Assembly (NCBI RefSeq): GCF_004137765.1
Contig: NZ_NOIS01000002.1
Coordinates: 671,508 to 735,507 of the forward strand
Reading direction: 5' to 3'
From: Rothia uropygialis
Lineage (GTDB): Bacteria > Actinomycetota > Actinomycetes > Actinomycetales > Micrococcaceae
Length of the DNA stretch: 64,000 nucleotides
Within the stretch, counting starts at the first letter, position 1. Every line of letters starts with the position of its first letter. Shown here piece by piece: positions 1 through 7,746 of the stretch. A model generated the notes under the pieces. That model did no database searches, was not told the DNA's origin, and was given only the letters and a program-made list of their open reading frames with translations. The position numbers and the translations under genes are program-made.

Positions 1-696
1 CGCTGCACCAGGAGAAAAGCCGCTAAGGCCACCGCCATGACCACTGCGCCGACGAGAAACGCCCAACGCCAGGAGTCGAACACCGAGTAGGCGACCCACC
101 CCATGACCGGTACTGCTACGAGACCTCCGAATGCGTAGCTGCTCGCAAACAAACCCATGGTCCGTCCCCGGACCCTGGTGTCAAAGAAGGACGCGATGTT
201 CTTGCTGAACGCGGCCCAGCCGGTGGACTGAGCCAGGCCCTGGGTGATCATCAGCGGGAGAAACAACCAGACCGCTGGCACGAGGCCCATGAAGGCCGAG
301 GCTCCGCCCGCGAGGACCATCCCTCCGGCAATGACCGCGAGCACCATAGCGTTCCGCCACAGCACCCCAGAGGAACTGGCCGACGGCGTATGCGGCCAGG
401 TACACGGAGTCGAGCATGCCCAGCGTCTCTCTCGAAAGGCCGCCTTGGTCCCGGATACCGACCTTGGCCGCGGAGAACGCGTTTCTCGGGAAATAGTATG
501 CCGCGTAGCCGACCCAGGACATGAGGAAGATACGCAGTTGCCATGTCCTGAGGACCTGCGCCTTGGTCTGGCGCGAGGATCCCGACCTCGTCCCGGAAGG
601 CGTCGCCGCCTGGTTTCCGACAGTGACGCTCTTGCGGGGAGATTGTCCTCGCGCGGCCTCTTCTTCATGCGGGTGCGTGGAGGGAATGTGAGTCAT
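1..696 (-). pseudogene. MFS transporter, frame-broken and cut by the window edge
   Basis: N-terminal half of a major facilitator protein read from an ATG at 696, with AAAGGAAC just upstream as ribosome binding site. After a polar tail of about 55 residues come the first helix (SWVGYAAYYFPRNAFSAAK) and a motif-A-like end of helix 2 (GQFLWGAVAERYGAR). The frame then breaks near 337-347. The alternative frame continues as good MFS sequence (VIAGGMVLAGG, MITQGLAQSTGWAAFSKNIA, RGRTMGLFASSYAFGG) to the window edge. The text resembles the glycerol-3-phosphate/organophosphate:phosphate antiporter branch; the substrate is not known. The break is explained if one copy of an 11-bp tandem repeat (ATGGTGCTCGC) was lost. 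A sequencing error is the alternative. The GntR-type gene behind it may have been its regulator. Confidence 0.75.
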
Positions 697-840
697 AACA
701 GTGTTCCTTTGCACCGTGAGTCTCGCGGATGGATATATTGTCGAAACTATTACTGCGGCAATACGGCGGGCCGGGGCCGCTCACGGAGGGGCGCCCCCCT
801 GGTCCTCACGAACCTGGTTTCTTACATTTCGCGCTCGGAC

Positions 841-1572
841 TTACTTGCTTGTCACGGTCAGCCGGGTGATGTCTGCCCGGAAGAGATCGCGGGATACCTC
901 GACGCGCCTGCCCCGCTGGTCATACGCCGTACGTCGGATGTCATACAGAGCAGCACCGGGAACGACGTTCAGCAGAAGGGCAGCCGCGGGGGATGCGGAT
1001 CCGACGGCGATGGACTCTTCGGCGTGGTCGATTACGACGTCATACTGCTTGCGCATGAGCGCATAGATTGACCCCAACTGATGATCAAGGATTCCAGGGA
1101 AAAGGTCTGCCGGGAGCATCATCTCCTCGAGGGACAACGGTGTCCCGCCCGCGGACCTTAGACGACGGATGACGACGATCTGCCCTCCCAGGGTCTGCAG
1201 CCCGGCCCGCTCCTCGAAGCTCGCCGGTCGCTCCTCCGTGAACAGGACCGTGGTCCCGGGCTCATGACCCTGCTCGACGAGAATCGTGGGAACGCCGACG
1301 GGACGGTCGAGACACCGTGTGACCACCAGTGGCGGTTCTGGAACCGGCTCCAGATAGCCCACGATGTCCGTTTCACGGATGAAGGAACCGCCACCACGCC
1401 CGGTCCTTCGCACTATGCGGCCCTCCTGGGCCAGGACTCCCAGTTCCCTTCGCAGCGTCCCACGGGAGACGCCCAGTTGTTGGGCCAGGTTGCGTTCAGA
1501 CGGAAGTTTCCGTTCACCAGCAAGCCGCAAGCGCTCAATGATGAACAGCAGGTCGTGGCGCAGGTCCTGCAT
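841..1572 (-). CDS. GntR-family regulator with UTRA ligand domain
   Basis: Transcription factor of 243 residues. The N-terminal winged helix-turn-helix includes the hallmark KLPSERNLAQQLGVSRGTLRRELGVL (broken here at its key words LPSERNLAQQ and SRGTLRREL), around residues 20-60. The C-terminal part, roughly 90-240, has the spacing and closing motif (YDIRRTAYDQRGRRVEVSRD) of UTRA domains, which bind small sugars or phosphorylated metabolites. I chose the ATG at 1572 because GGAGGA lies 5-6 nt upstream; longer starts upstream have no such site. It sits between the broken MFS gene (same strand) and a divergent HAD phosphatase, so it probably controls one or both. The palindrome at 1710-1722 is a candidate operator. 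The effector is unknown. Confidence 0.85.
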   Translation of the reverse strand: MQDLRHDLLFIIERLRLAGERKLPSERNLAQQLGVSRGTLRRELGVLAQEGRIVRRTGRGGGSFIRETDIVGYLEPVPEPPLVVTRCLDRPVGVPTILVEQGHEPGTTVLFTEERPASFEERAGLQTLGGQIVVIRRLRSAGGTPLSLEEMMLPADLFPGILDHQLGSIYALMRKQYDVVIDHAEESIAVGSASPAAALLLNVVPGAALYDIRRTAYDQRGRRVEVSRDLFRADITRLTVTSK

Positions 1573-1709
1573 ATACGTCCTCCATATGGTCAGCCTCGTT
1601 GAACCAATAGGCTCACCGAGTGCACGCACTCTGACAGTGCTTCACATCACATACAGGAGAATGTATTCCGAGAACATGAGCGTGTCCATAACATTTTGAC
1701 ACTTTTCAA

Positions 1710-1722
1710 ACCTTTATAAGGT
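1710..1722. promoter_or_regulatory. Candidate operator between GntR and HAD genes
   Basis: ACCTTTATAAGGT is a 13-bp inverted repeat (ACCTT/AAGGT arms) in the 226-bp divergent intergenic region. A TTGACA at about 1695 lies just upstream on the plus strand, so it overlaps the likely promoter of the HAD gene. Being bound by the neighbouring GntR protein is an inference from position. Confidence 0.4.
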
Positions 1723-1798
1723 CCAAAAGAATGCACCAAAAAGAGAAATTCTTGCTGTTAGTATCTCACCTACATCTCGTACCCCAGAAGGAGGCTCC

Positions 1799-2488
1799 AT
1801 GACCGAATCGCCCACTATCCGCCCCTCCGTTGCGGCGCTCGTACGGCGCTCGAATGCCATCCTGCTCGATTACAACGGCACACTTTCCGACGACGAGGAG
1901 CTGCTTGCCGAACTGATCAGCGAGGTTTCCGCAACCGAACTGGGTATCCGTCTCAGCAGGGAACGCTATTTCTTGGAATTTGCGGGATGCACCGAGGAAT
2001 ATATGTTTGAGGTGCTCGGCAAGGAAACCGGAAGATTGAAGAAGACGCCTCACGAGCTGCTGCAGATCTTCAACGGTCTCTATCTTGAGCGCACGCGTCG
2101 ACACAGCACCATCGCCCCGGCTACTCGCGATTTCGTCAAAGGCGCCCGGCGTCAGGGCAAACGCCTTGTGGTCGTGACAGCCGCGAGCCGCGACGTCGTC
2201 GTTCCGGTCCTCGAACAGGCCGATCTGCTCAGGGAATTGGACGGGGTCGTCGCGCTCGAGGATGTTGAGGCACCCAAGCCGCACCCCGAGGCTTATCTCA
2301 CCGCTCTCGAACGGCTGCGCCTGGCCCCGTCACAGGCAGTCGCATTCGAGGATTCGCGGACCGGCATCACCGCCGCGCGAGACGCGGGAATAACGACGGT
2401 CGCCGTCATCGGCAGCCTTGAAGAGAAGGCACTGCGCGAATTGACGGAGTACACGACGCACGCACTCGCGCCGGAGCTTCTGGGGTGA
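1799..2488 (+). CDS. HAD-superfamily phosphatase (beta-phosphoglucomutase/phosphonatase-like)
   Basis: A 229-residue haloacid-dehalogenase fold hydrolase starting at ATG 1799 behind GAAGGAGG. Motif I near residue 24 reads LLDYNGTLSDDE, a helical cap follows (residues about 30-100), motif II is VVVTAAS near 125, motif III the Lys of APKPHPEAYL near 160, and motif IV AFEDSRTGITAARDAG near 183. Such enzymes remove or move phosphate on sugars or small metabolites. Motif I is unusual: the second Asp of the common DxD pair is Asn. In HAD phosphatases that residue acts as general acid/base, so the activity may be altered or belong to a non-classical subgroup. It faces a GntR-UTRA regulator, whose ligand could be its substrate. 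Confidence 0.8.
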   Translation: MTESPTIRPSVAALVRRSNAILLDYNGTLSDDEELLAELISEVSATELGIRLSRERYFLEFAGCTEEYMFEVLGKETGRLKKTPHELLQIFNGLYLERTRRHSTIAPATRDFVKGARRQGKRLVVVTAASRDVVVPVLEQADLLRELDGVVALEDVEAPKPHPEAYLTALERLRLAPSQAVAFEDSRTGITAARDAGITTVAVIGSLEEKALRELTEYTTHALAPELLG

Positions 2489-2493
2489 TCGAA

Positions 2494-2530
2494 CGAGAGC
2501 CGGGGGCCAACCTATAGCCCCCGGCTCTCG
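2494..2530. terminator. Strong hairpin after the HAD gene
   Basis: CGAGAGCCGGGGGC pairs with GCCCCCGGCTCTCG across a 9-nt loop, six bases after the HAD stop codon. There is no clear T run, but its place between convergent genes suits a bidirectional terminator. Confidence 0.7.
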
Positions 2531-2643
2531 CGCATTGATTCCCGGCCAAGAATCCGCCTACTGCGATTCTTGGAGGCCGATCTCCGGCCAGCCACCCGGT
2601 TCACCGCAGAATATGCCTCCAGGGGCCGGCCGCCGAGCCGTAC

Positions 2644-3969
2644 TTAGTCGGTACCCCGCGTGATGGCCTCGGCCTCGGCCTCCGCACTCTCATGCGGGCG
2701 GGAGACCTGTGCCAAGCGGTGGCCGCCGAATACCAGCACGATGATGGACACGACGAGGGTCGCCACGGCCATCCAGTACGGGGCACCTGCACCGACCGCG
2801 TCGGCCACCGGCCCCGCGATGGCCGGGGCGATCGCGCCACCGATAAAACGAACACCCGAGTAGGTCGACGATGCGATCGAACGCGGAAGGCTCGTAGCCT
2901 CCATGACGGTTTCAGTCAGGGCAGTGTTCATAACACCTTGGAAGAGGCCCGCAATCACAATGAAGACGATCAGTCCGACGACGGATTCATGCCAGATGGC
3001 CGCGCACGCCATCGTGATCGCCAAAAGGCCAAGCATGGTGTACAGAACCGGACGAAGCCCGAAGCGACGAGTCAGCATGGGCGCCAAGAACACCGATGCG
3101 ATCGCAAGGGCGAGGCCCCAGCCGAAGAAGACGAAGCCCAGCTCGTGAGCGCCGAATTCGGTACCGTTCTTGGCCGCGGCGGCTTCCAATGGGTACGGGC
3201 TGTACGCGAGAAGGACGAAGAAGGCGAAATTGTAGAAGAGAGCGGTGAACGCCAGAACTCGGAGGGCCGGGTCCTTGAGGGCCTTGAAGCCCGCGGTGAA
3301 CGCGTGCTTCTCAACCGGCTGAGCAGAGTCCTTCTTCGGGTTGCGGAGCAGGGAGACGATGGCGATGAAACCGACGGCCATGAGCGCGGCGGTACCGAAG
3401 AAGGGCCCGCGCCAAGAAATGGAACCAAGCAGCCCGCCGACCAGCGGTCCGACGGCCATGCCGATCCCCAACGCGGCCTCGTAGAGCATCACGGCCTGGC
3501 CGCTGCCGCCGGCCGCTGCACCGACGATCGCGGAGAGTGCCGTCGAGATGAAGAGGGCGTTGCCGAGTCCCCAACCGGCTCGGAATCCGATGATTTCCCC
3601 AACGCTGCCCGATGCACCAGCGAACGCGGCGAAGGCGATGATCAGGACCAGCCCGACGAGCAAAGTCGTCTTGATGCCGATTCGGCTGGATACCCAACCG
3701 GTGAAGAACATCGCGATGCCCGTGATGAAGAGATAGCTCGTGAAGAGCAACATCGTCTGACCGGCCGTAGCGTTGAGTTCGCTACTGATGGCCGGAAGAA
3801 TCGGGTCGACTAGTCCGATGCCCATGAAAGAAACCATGCACGCGAACGCGATGGCCCAAACCGCGATGGGCTGACGCAGAATCGACTGTTTTTTCTGAGG
3901 TGAAGAATCAGGAGAGCTTTGTCTGCTCTCCACCACGGGATGAGTTCCGGTGGGTGTACTTGTACTCAT
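2644..3969 (-). CDS. MFS exporter, probable drug/metabolite efflux
   Basis: A 441-residue, 12-helix major facilitator protein starting at ATG 3969. A Ser/Thr-rich N-tail of about 30 residues precedes helix 1 (IAVWAIAFACMVSFMGIGL), and the motif-A equivalent between helices 2 and 3 is FFTGWVSSRIGIKTTLL. A long cytoplasmic loop (NPKKDSAQPVEKHA, about 210-225) separates the two six-helix halves. The C-tail is acidic (HESAEAEAEAITRG). The family moves small molecules by proton exchange; the drug/metabolite efflux role is inferred from the adjoining MarR regulator, a pairing common for multidrug and sugar effluxers. It lies 177 bp downstream of marR on the same strand, with palindromes at 4069-4086 in the gap. 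Confidence 0.85.
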   Translation of the reverse strand: MSTSTPTGTHPVVESRQSSPDSSPQKKQSILRQPIAVWAIAFACMVSFMGIGLVDPILPAISSELNATAGQTMLLFTSYLFITGIAMFFTGWVSSRIGIKTTLLVGLVLIIAFAAFAGASGSVGEIIGFRAGWGLGNALFISTALSAIVGAAAGGSGQAVMLYEAALGIGMAVGPLVGGLLGSISWRGPFFGTAALMAVGFIAIVSLLRNPKKDSAQPVEKHAFTAGFKALKDPALRVLAFTALFYNFAFFVLLAYSPYPLEAAAAKNGTEFGAHELGFVFFGWGLALAIASVFLAPMLTRRFGLRPVLYTMLGLLAITMACAAIWHESVVGLIVFIVIAGLFQGVMNTALTETVMEATSLPRSIASSTYSGVRFIGGAIAPAIAGPVADAVGAGAPYWMAVATLVVSIIVLVFGGHRLAQVSRPHESAEAEAEAITRGTD

Positions 3970-4068
3970 GCGGTGCTATTGCCTCCAATAGGTGCGGCGT
4001 CGTCTAACCGAACCACACATTGCTTCACTATATATCTGGGTAAAAACGTGGGCGCCAGGCACAAACGG

Positions 4069-4086
4069 GATAAAACGTCGTTTATC
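4069..4086. promoter_or_regulatory. Candidate MarR operator upstream of the MFS gene
   Basis: GATAAAACGTCGTTTATC is an inverted repeat with GATAAA/TTTATC arms, and is itself flanked by GGCGCCA on the left and TGGCGCC on the right. It lies about 100 bp before the MFS start, directly behind marR. Binding by the MarR protein is inferred from context. Confidence 0.45.
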
Positions 4087-4146
4087 TGGCGCCAGACCGA
4101 GCGGGTCGGATGGGGTAGACACATCCTCCGGCGCTCATACGGGCGT

Positions 4147-4626
4147 CTACAAGTCGTCGAGATCCTTGTTGATGGACCCCAGGATCTCCGAAGCCCGCCA
4201 CAAAGTTTTCCGCTCTTCGCTGGACAGCCGCGCAACCGCGGGCTGAATTCGCTGTGTCGCCTTCTTGCGGAAGTCGTTGAGCTCCTTCTTCCCCGATGGG
4301 GTGATTTCGATGAGCTGAGCACGACCGTCGTACGGATCCGCCTGACGCCTCACGAGCCCCTCGATTTCCAGACGCTTGAGCACGCCGGTCATCGTGGGTT
4401 GCGTGATGTGTTCCGCCGAGGCAAGATCGCCGATTCTCATGGGACCCACCAAGCTGAGGTTGGAAAGAGTCCGGAGAACGATCGTCGATCGCTCCCTGCC
4501 ACTGTGACGGGATGCGGCACGAACAAATCGGCTGGCCACCACGATCAATTCCGTGGCGCGCCGAGATTCGGCAGAGGAGAGAACCCCTTGTCCGGAAGAG
4601 CAGTTTTTCAGGTGCGAGTCTGACAT
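4147..4626 (-). CDS. MarR-family transcriptional regulator
   Basis: A 159-residue MarR protein. The winged-helix core reads MRIGDLASAEHITQPTMTGVLKRLE (key words RIGDLASAEH, QPTMTGVLKRL) near residues 65-90, followed by the wing GLVRRQADPYDGRAQLIEIT with the typical D-x-R-x-x motif, and dimerisation helices at both ends. The ATG at 4626 is preferred over an upstream TTG. It is followed by the MFS exporter on the same strand and preceded by an alpha/beta hydrolase, and palindromes occur on both sides (4069-4086 and 4650-4662), consistent with autorepression and control of efflux. The ligand is unknown. Confidence 0.88.
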   Translation of the reverse strand: MSDSHLKNCSSGQGVLSSAESRRATELIVVASRFVRAASRHSGRERSTIVLRTLSNLSLVGPMRIGDLASAEHITQPTMTGVLKRLEIEGLVRRQADPYDGRAQLIEITPSGKKELNDFRKKATQRIQPAVARLSSEERKTLWRASEILGSINKDLDDL

Positions 4627-4649
4627 GGCCCTAGTGTACCTCAAATTAT

Positions 4650-4662
4650 ATAGCTTTGCTAT
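4650..4662. promoter_or_regulatory. Candidate MarR autoregulatory site
   Basis: ATAGCTTTGCTAT is a 13-bp inverted repeat (ATAGC/GCTAT) in an AT-rich stretch directly upstream of the marR start and in the 36-bp gap after the hydrolase gene. Its place matches an autorepression site; binding is an inference. Confidence 0.45.
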
Positions 4663-5562
4663 TTATATCCGTGGCGACCCTTCGTTTTTGGCGAGATGCG
4701 GCGCAATGACGGTCTTCCAGATGGCAGCGCTTGCCACTCTGAACGGCCCCATGTGACCAATCGAGTCAACCCCGAGGTCTCGGGGCGAGTACCGAAAATG
4801 CAGTCTTCGGGCCCCCGAGTAAAACGAGAGCAGCATGCGCAACGCCGACTTGGACATCACCACATCATCCGTGAAGGAGATTGCCGTGATAGGCGACTCG
4901 ACGGCCGCGTACTCCGGTGCCAGCCAAGGACGTTCCCCCAGGATATAACGCGGATAAGCCACCCATCGCCTCCATTGACTCATGACTCCGGAGGGAAGAT
5001 TGCCAAAGAACCTCAGTTTTCGGCCCGGATAATAGCCGCAGATTTTTTGAGCCACCGGGCCGACAAGGAAGAACATTGCCATGCCCGGCACAGCGGTCTG
5101 CCACGGCGATTTCCAACCCGACCCGACGCCACTGGCCACAAAAATACCTTTTGTTACGCCCCGGTCACCCGCCAGCCCCAGAAGCTGCCCACCCAGGCTG
5201 TGCCCGATCCACGTTACGGGCAGGGCGGGGCCCTGCTCCCCGATCCAATCGATGACGGTGCGAGCGTCGTCGGCCCAGTCCAGGATGTTCACATCCGAAT
5301 CCTTGAGGCTGCCGGCCAACGATTCACCGAATCCTGAGTAGTCGAAGGAGACCGCGACAATTCCTTGCTCGGCCAGCCAGCGCGCAAACGCGTTGTAGTG
5401 CCTCGCCCGCGTTGCGATCGCGGGAACAATCAGGGCCGCTCCCTGGGCCGTTTCCCAGTTGCCCCAGGACGTCACCGAAATGGGCAACCCCCGAACGCTT
5501 CGAAGCTCAACAGACTGAGGCTCGATCTTCCGATCGGACTTGTTTGCCGTTTCCGGAAACAT
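4663..5562 (-). CDS. Alpha/beta-fold hydrolase
   Basis: A 299-residue predicted serine hydrolase. The nucleophile elbow TWIGHSLGG places the catalytic Ser near residue 125; the strand before it, the early motif AVSFDYSGFGES and the late SIGHMGPFR (likely catalytic His region) complete the fold. The Asp partner is probably in ISFTDDVVMS. A hydrophobic lid-like segment (GMAMFFLVGPVAQ) lies about 160-175. Start ATG 5562 has GGGAGAT upstream. The length and the GWKSPWQ ... RRWVAYPRY pattern recall the UCP037442 group of uncharacterised bacterial hydrolases. It ends 36 bp before marR on the same strand and could be cotranscribed. Substrate unknown. Confidence 0.8.
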   Translation of the reverse strand: MFPETANKSDRKIEPQSVELRSVRGLPISVTSWGNWETAQGAALIVPAIATRARHYNAFARWLAEQGIVAVSFDYSGFGESLAGSLKDSDVNILDWADDARTVIDWIGEQGPALPVTWIGHSLGGQLLGLAGDRGVTKGIFVASGVGSGWKSPWQTAVPGMAMFFLVGPVAQKICGYYPGRKLRFFGNLPSGVMSQWRRWVAYPRYILGERPWLAPEYAAVESPITAISFTDDVVMSKSALRMLLSFYSGARRLHFRYSPRDLGVDSIGHMGPFRVASAAIWKTVIAPHLAKNEGSPRI

Positions 5563-5705
5563 CGTGGGATCTCCCGCCCTGCCGACACCTGTCCGACAAT
5601 TAGTCTTGTCATGGCGAGTTTCAGCTCACCATCACGTTTACGGTACCGCGCGTACCGGATACTTACCACTGCGGGGTCCGTCCGGGCGTCGCAGGAGAAT
5701 TGGGG

Positions 5706-6560
5706 ATGTCCATGTTCTTGCCGTTCCACCAGGTCGACGTTTTTGCGCCCGGACCGCTGCCGGGGAACCCACTCGCCGTCGTTCACGACGCCGACGCCCT
5801 TACCGACCGGCAGATGCAAGCCTTCGCGAATTGGACCAATCTGTCCGAGACCACTTTTCTCCTGGCGCCTACCTCCGGCGAGGCCGATTACCGTCTCCGC
5901 ATATTCACGCCGACCCGTGAGCTTCCTTTCGCGGGCCACCCGACCTTGGGCTCGGCTCACGCTTGGCTCGAGGCCGGAGGACGCCCGGCCAACCAGGAGA
6001 CCATCACCCAGGAATCCGCTTCGGGGCTGGTCACGCTCCGGCGCTCTGCCGACAGGATCTCATTCGCCGCCCCGCCCCTGATACGTGACGAACAAGCAGA
6101 TGAAAAGACCCTTTGTTCCATCACCGAGCTTCTCGGCACGAACCCGTCACGGGTTGAGGCCGCCCGATGGATCGACAACGGCCCTGGTTGGGTCGGCCTC
6201 GTGCTCACGTCCGCTGATGACGTGCTCGCCCTGAAGCCCCGAATGACCGAGATTGCCACGAGTGGCTTCAAGATCGGTGTCGCCGGATTCTTCAACCGCC
6301 CAGGTTCCCCCGCGGACCTGGAAGTCCGCGCTTTCGGGTCGGGCAATGGAAGCAGCGAAGATCCCGTGACGGGGAGCCTCAACGCAGGCATTGCACAATG
6401 GCTGATTCGAGAAGGCCGAGCACCTCGGAGCTACGTCGCCCGTCAAGGAACCGTATTGGGTCGCGGTGGCATGATCCACGTTGAGAAGAAGGGCGAGGAC
6501 GTGTGGATCGGCGGAGCGACCCGAACCATCATCTCCGGCACGATGAGACCGCTGGGCTGA
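5706..6560 (+). CDS. PhzF-family epimerase/isomerase
   Basis: A 284-residue PhzF-like enzyme with two diaminopimelate-epimerase-type halves. The N-terminal half has FHQVDVFAPGPLPGNPLAVV, the catalytic Glu in NLSETTFLL (near residue 46) and GHPTLGSAHAW near 80; the second half has FGSGNGSSEDPVTGSLNAGIAQWL with the family's DPVTGS signature. PhzF proteins catalyse proton-shift isomerisations; most outside phenazine clusters have no known substrate, and no other phenazine gene is nearby. ATG 5706 is chosen because AGGAG lies 8 nt upstream, rather than TTG 5700 or ATG 5712. It is monocistronic and ends at a strong terminator. Confidence 0.85.
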   Translation: MSMFLPFHQVDVFAPGPLPGNPLAVVHDADALTDRQMQAFANWTNLSETTFLLAPTSGEADYRLRIFTPTRELPFAGHPTLGSAHAWLEAGGRPANQETITQESASGLVTLRRSADRISFAAPPLIRDEQADEKTLCSITELLGTNPSRVEAARWIDNGPGWVGLVLTSADDVLALKPRMTEIATSGFKIGVAGFFNRPGSPADLEVRAFGSGNGSSEDPVTGSLNAGIAQWLIREGRAPRSYVARQGTVLGRGGMIHVEKKGEDVWIGGATRTIISGTMRPLG

Positions 6561-6598
6561 AGCCTCGACGAATCTGGTCAGCTCATACTGCATACACA

Positions 6599-6638
6599 AA
6601 AGACCCTGGCCCGCCGACACGGCGGAGCCAGGGTCTTT
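6599..6638. terminator. Bidirectional terminator between phzF and the MDR gene
   Basis: AAAGACCCTGGC pairs with GCCAGGGTCTTT, with an inner CCGCC/GGCGG stem. The arms end in A/T runs, so it can serve both convergent genes. Confidence 0.85.
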
Positions 6639-6651
6639 GACGATGAGGACA

Positions 6652-7668
6652 TTACTCCTCGATACGAACGACCATCTTGCCCTTGTTGGCGCCTTCCATC
6701 ATGGAGATGAAAGCGTCGGTGGCGTTGTCCAGGCCGTCGACGACGGTCTCGTCGTACTGGATTCTCCCGTCCTGAAGCCAGTTGCTCATCTTCTCCTGGA
6801 ACTCACCCGCATACTCCATGTAGTCGCCCACGATGAAGCCCTTGAAAGCCAGCGACTGCTTGACAAAATTAGCCATATTGTCCGGCCCCGGGGTCGCTTC
6901 CGTCGCGTTGTACTGGCTGATGGCCCCGCACAGCGCTGCGCGGCCGTATCGGTTGAGGACGTCGATCGCCGCCTCCAAGTGGTCGCCGCCCACATTGTCG
7001 AAATATACGTCGATTCCCTCCGGAGCCGCTTTCGGAAGCTGTTCGCGAATCGGAGCGGCCTTGTAGTTGAGGGCGACGTCGTAGCCGTACTTCTTCTCCA
7101 ACAATTCGGTTTTCTCGTCGCTTCCGGCAGAACCGATGACCTTCGAAGCGCCCAGCAACTGCGCAATCTGCCCCACGGCAGAACCCACAGCACCTGCGGC
7201 ACCCGAGACGAAGACGACGTCCCCTTTCTTGAACTTCGCGACCTGGGTCAGACCCACGTAGGCCGTCAGACCCGTCAATCCCAACATGCCCAGGTACAAA
7301 GACGCAGGCACACCGGGGGTCTCTGAAACCCGGTTGAACTGATCGGCGGGCGCCTGGGCGACGTCGCGCCAGCCGAGCTGGTGAAGAACCAAGGATCCTT
7401 CGGGCAGATCATCACTGCGGGACTCGATGACCTTTCCCACGGCGCCACCCGTCATGGTCTCCCCTACTTCGAAGGGCGCGACGTAGCTCTTACCTGCCGA
7501 CATGCGACCCCGCATGTAAGGATCCACCGACATGAACTGGTTCTTGACTCGCACCTCACCGTCGGAGAGGTCCGGAAGGTCGACCGTTACGGTGGAGAAG
7601 TTCTCCTCCGTGGGCCACCCCTCGGGCCGCGACGCGAGCTGAATTTGCTTGCTGACTTGAGTAGTCAT
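6652..7668 (-). CDS. NADP-dependent oxidoreductase, zinc-free MDR family
   Basis: A 338-residue medium-chain reductase of the leukotriene-B4 12-hydroxydehydrogenase / CurA / YfmJ group. The N-terminal GroES-like domain ends near 125 with YLGMLGLTGLTAYVGL, the Rossmann domain begins VVFVSGAAGAVGSAVGQIA with the family's AxxGxxG motif, and the typical IDVYFDNVGGDHLEAAI and AFKGFIVGDY segments follow. No zinc ligands are present. These enzymes reduce activated double bonds of enones or enals with NADPH in the cytosol. ATG 7668 has GAGGAAA 7 nt upstream. It diverges from the ABC-class ATPase gene and has its own terminator. Confidence 0.9.
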   Translation of the reverse strand: MTTQVSKQIQLASRPEGWPTEENFSTVTVDLPDLSDGEVRVKNQFMSVDPYMRGRMSAGKSYVAPFEVGETMTGGAVGKVIESRSDDLPEGSLVLHQLGWRDVAQAPADQFNRVSETPGVPASLYLGMLGLTGLTAYVGLTQVAKFKKGDVVFVSGAAGAVGSAVGQIAQLLGASKVIGSAGSDEKTELLEKKYGYDVALNYKAAPIREQLPKAAPEGIDVYFDNVGGDHLEAAIDVLNRYGRAALCGAISQYNATEATPGPDNMANFVKQSLAFKGFIVGDYMEYAGEFQEKMSNWLQDGRIQYDETVVDGLDNATDAFISMMEGANKGKMVVRIEE

Positions 7669-7746
7669 GTTTGCTTTTCCTCTCCACGGGATTCGGAACC
7701 GACTATACTTCCAGACACTGATGTCCCCGACCCGAATAAGCTCTCA

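Noticed and set aside
5706..6560. phzF as a sign of a phenazine cluster
   Set aside because: No other phenazine gene is present; lone PhzF homologues are widespread.
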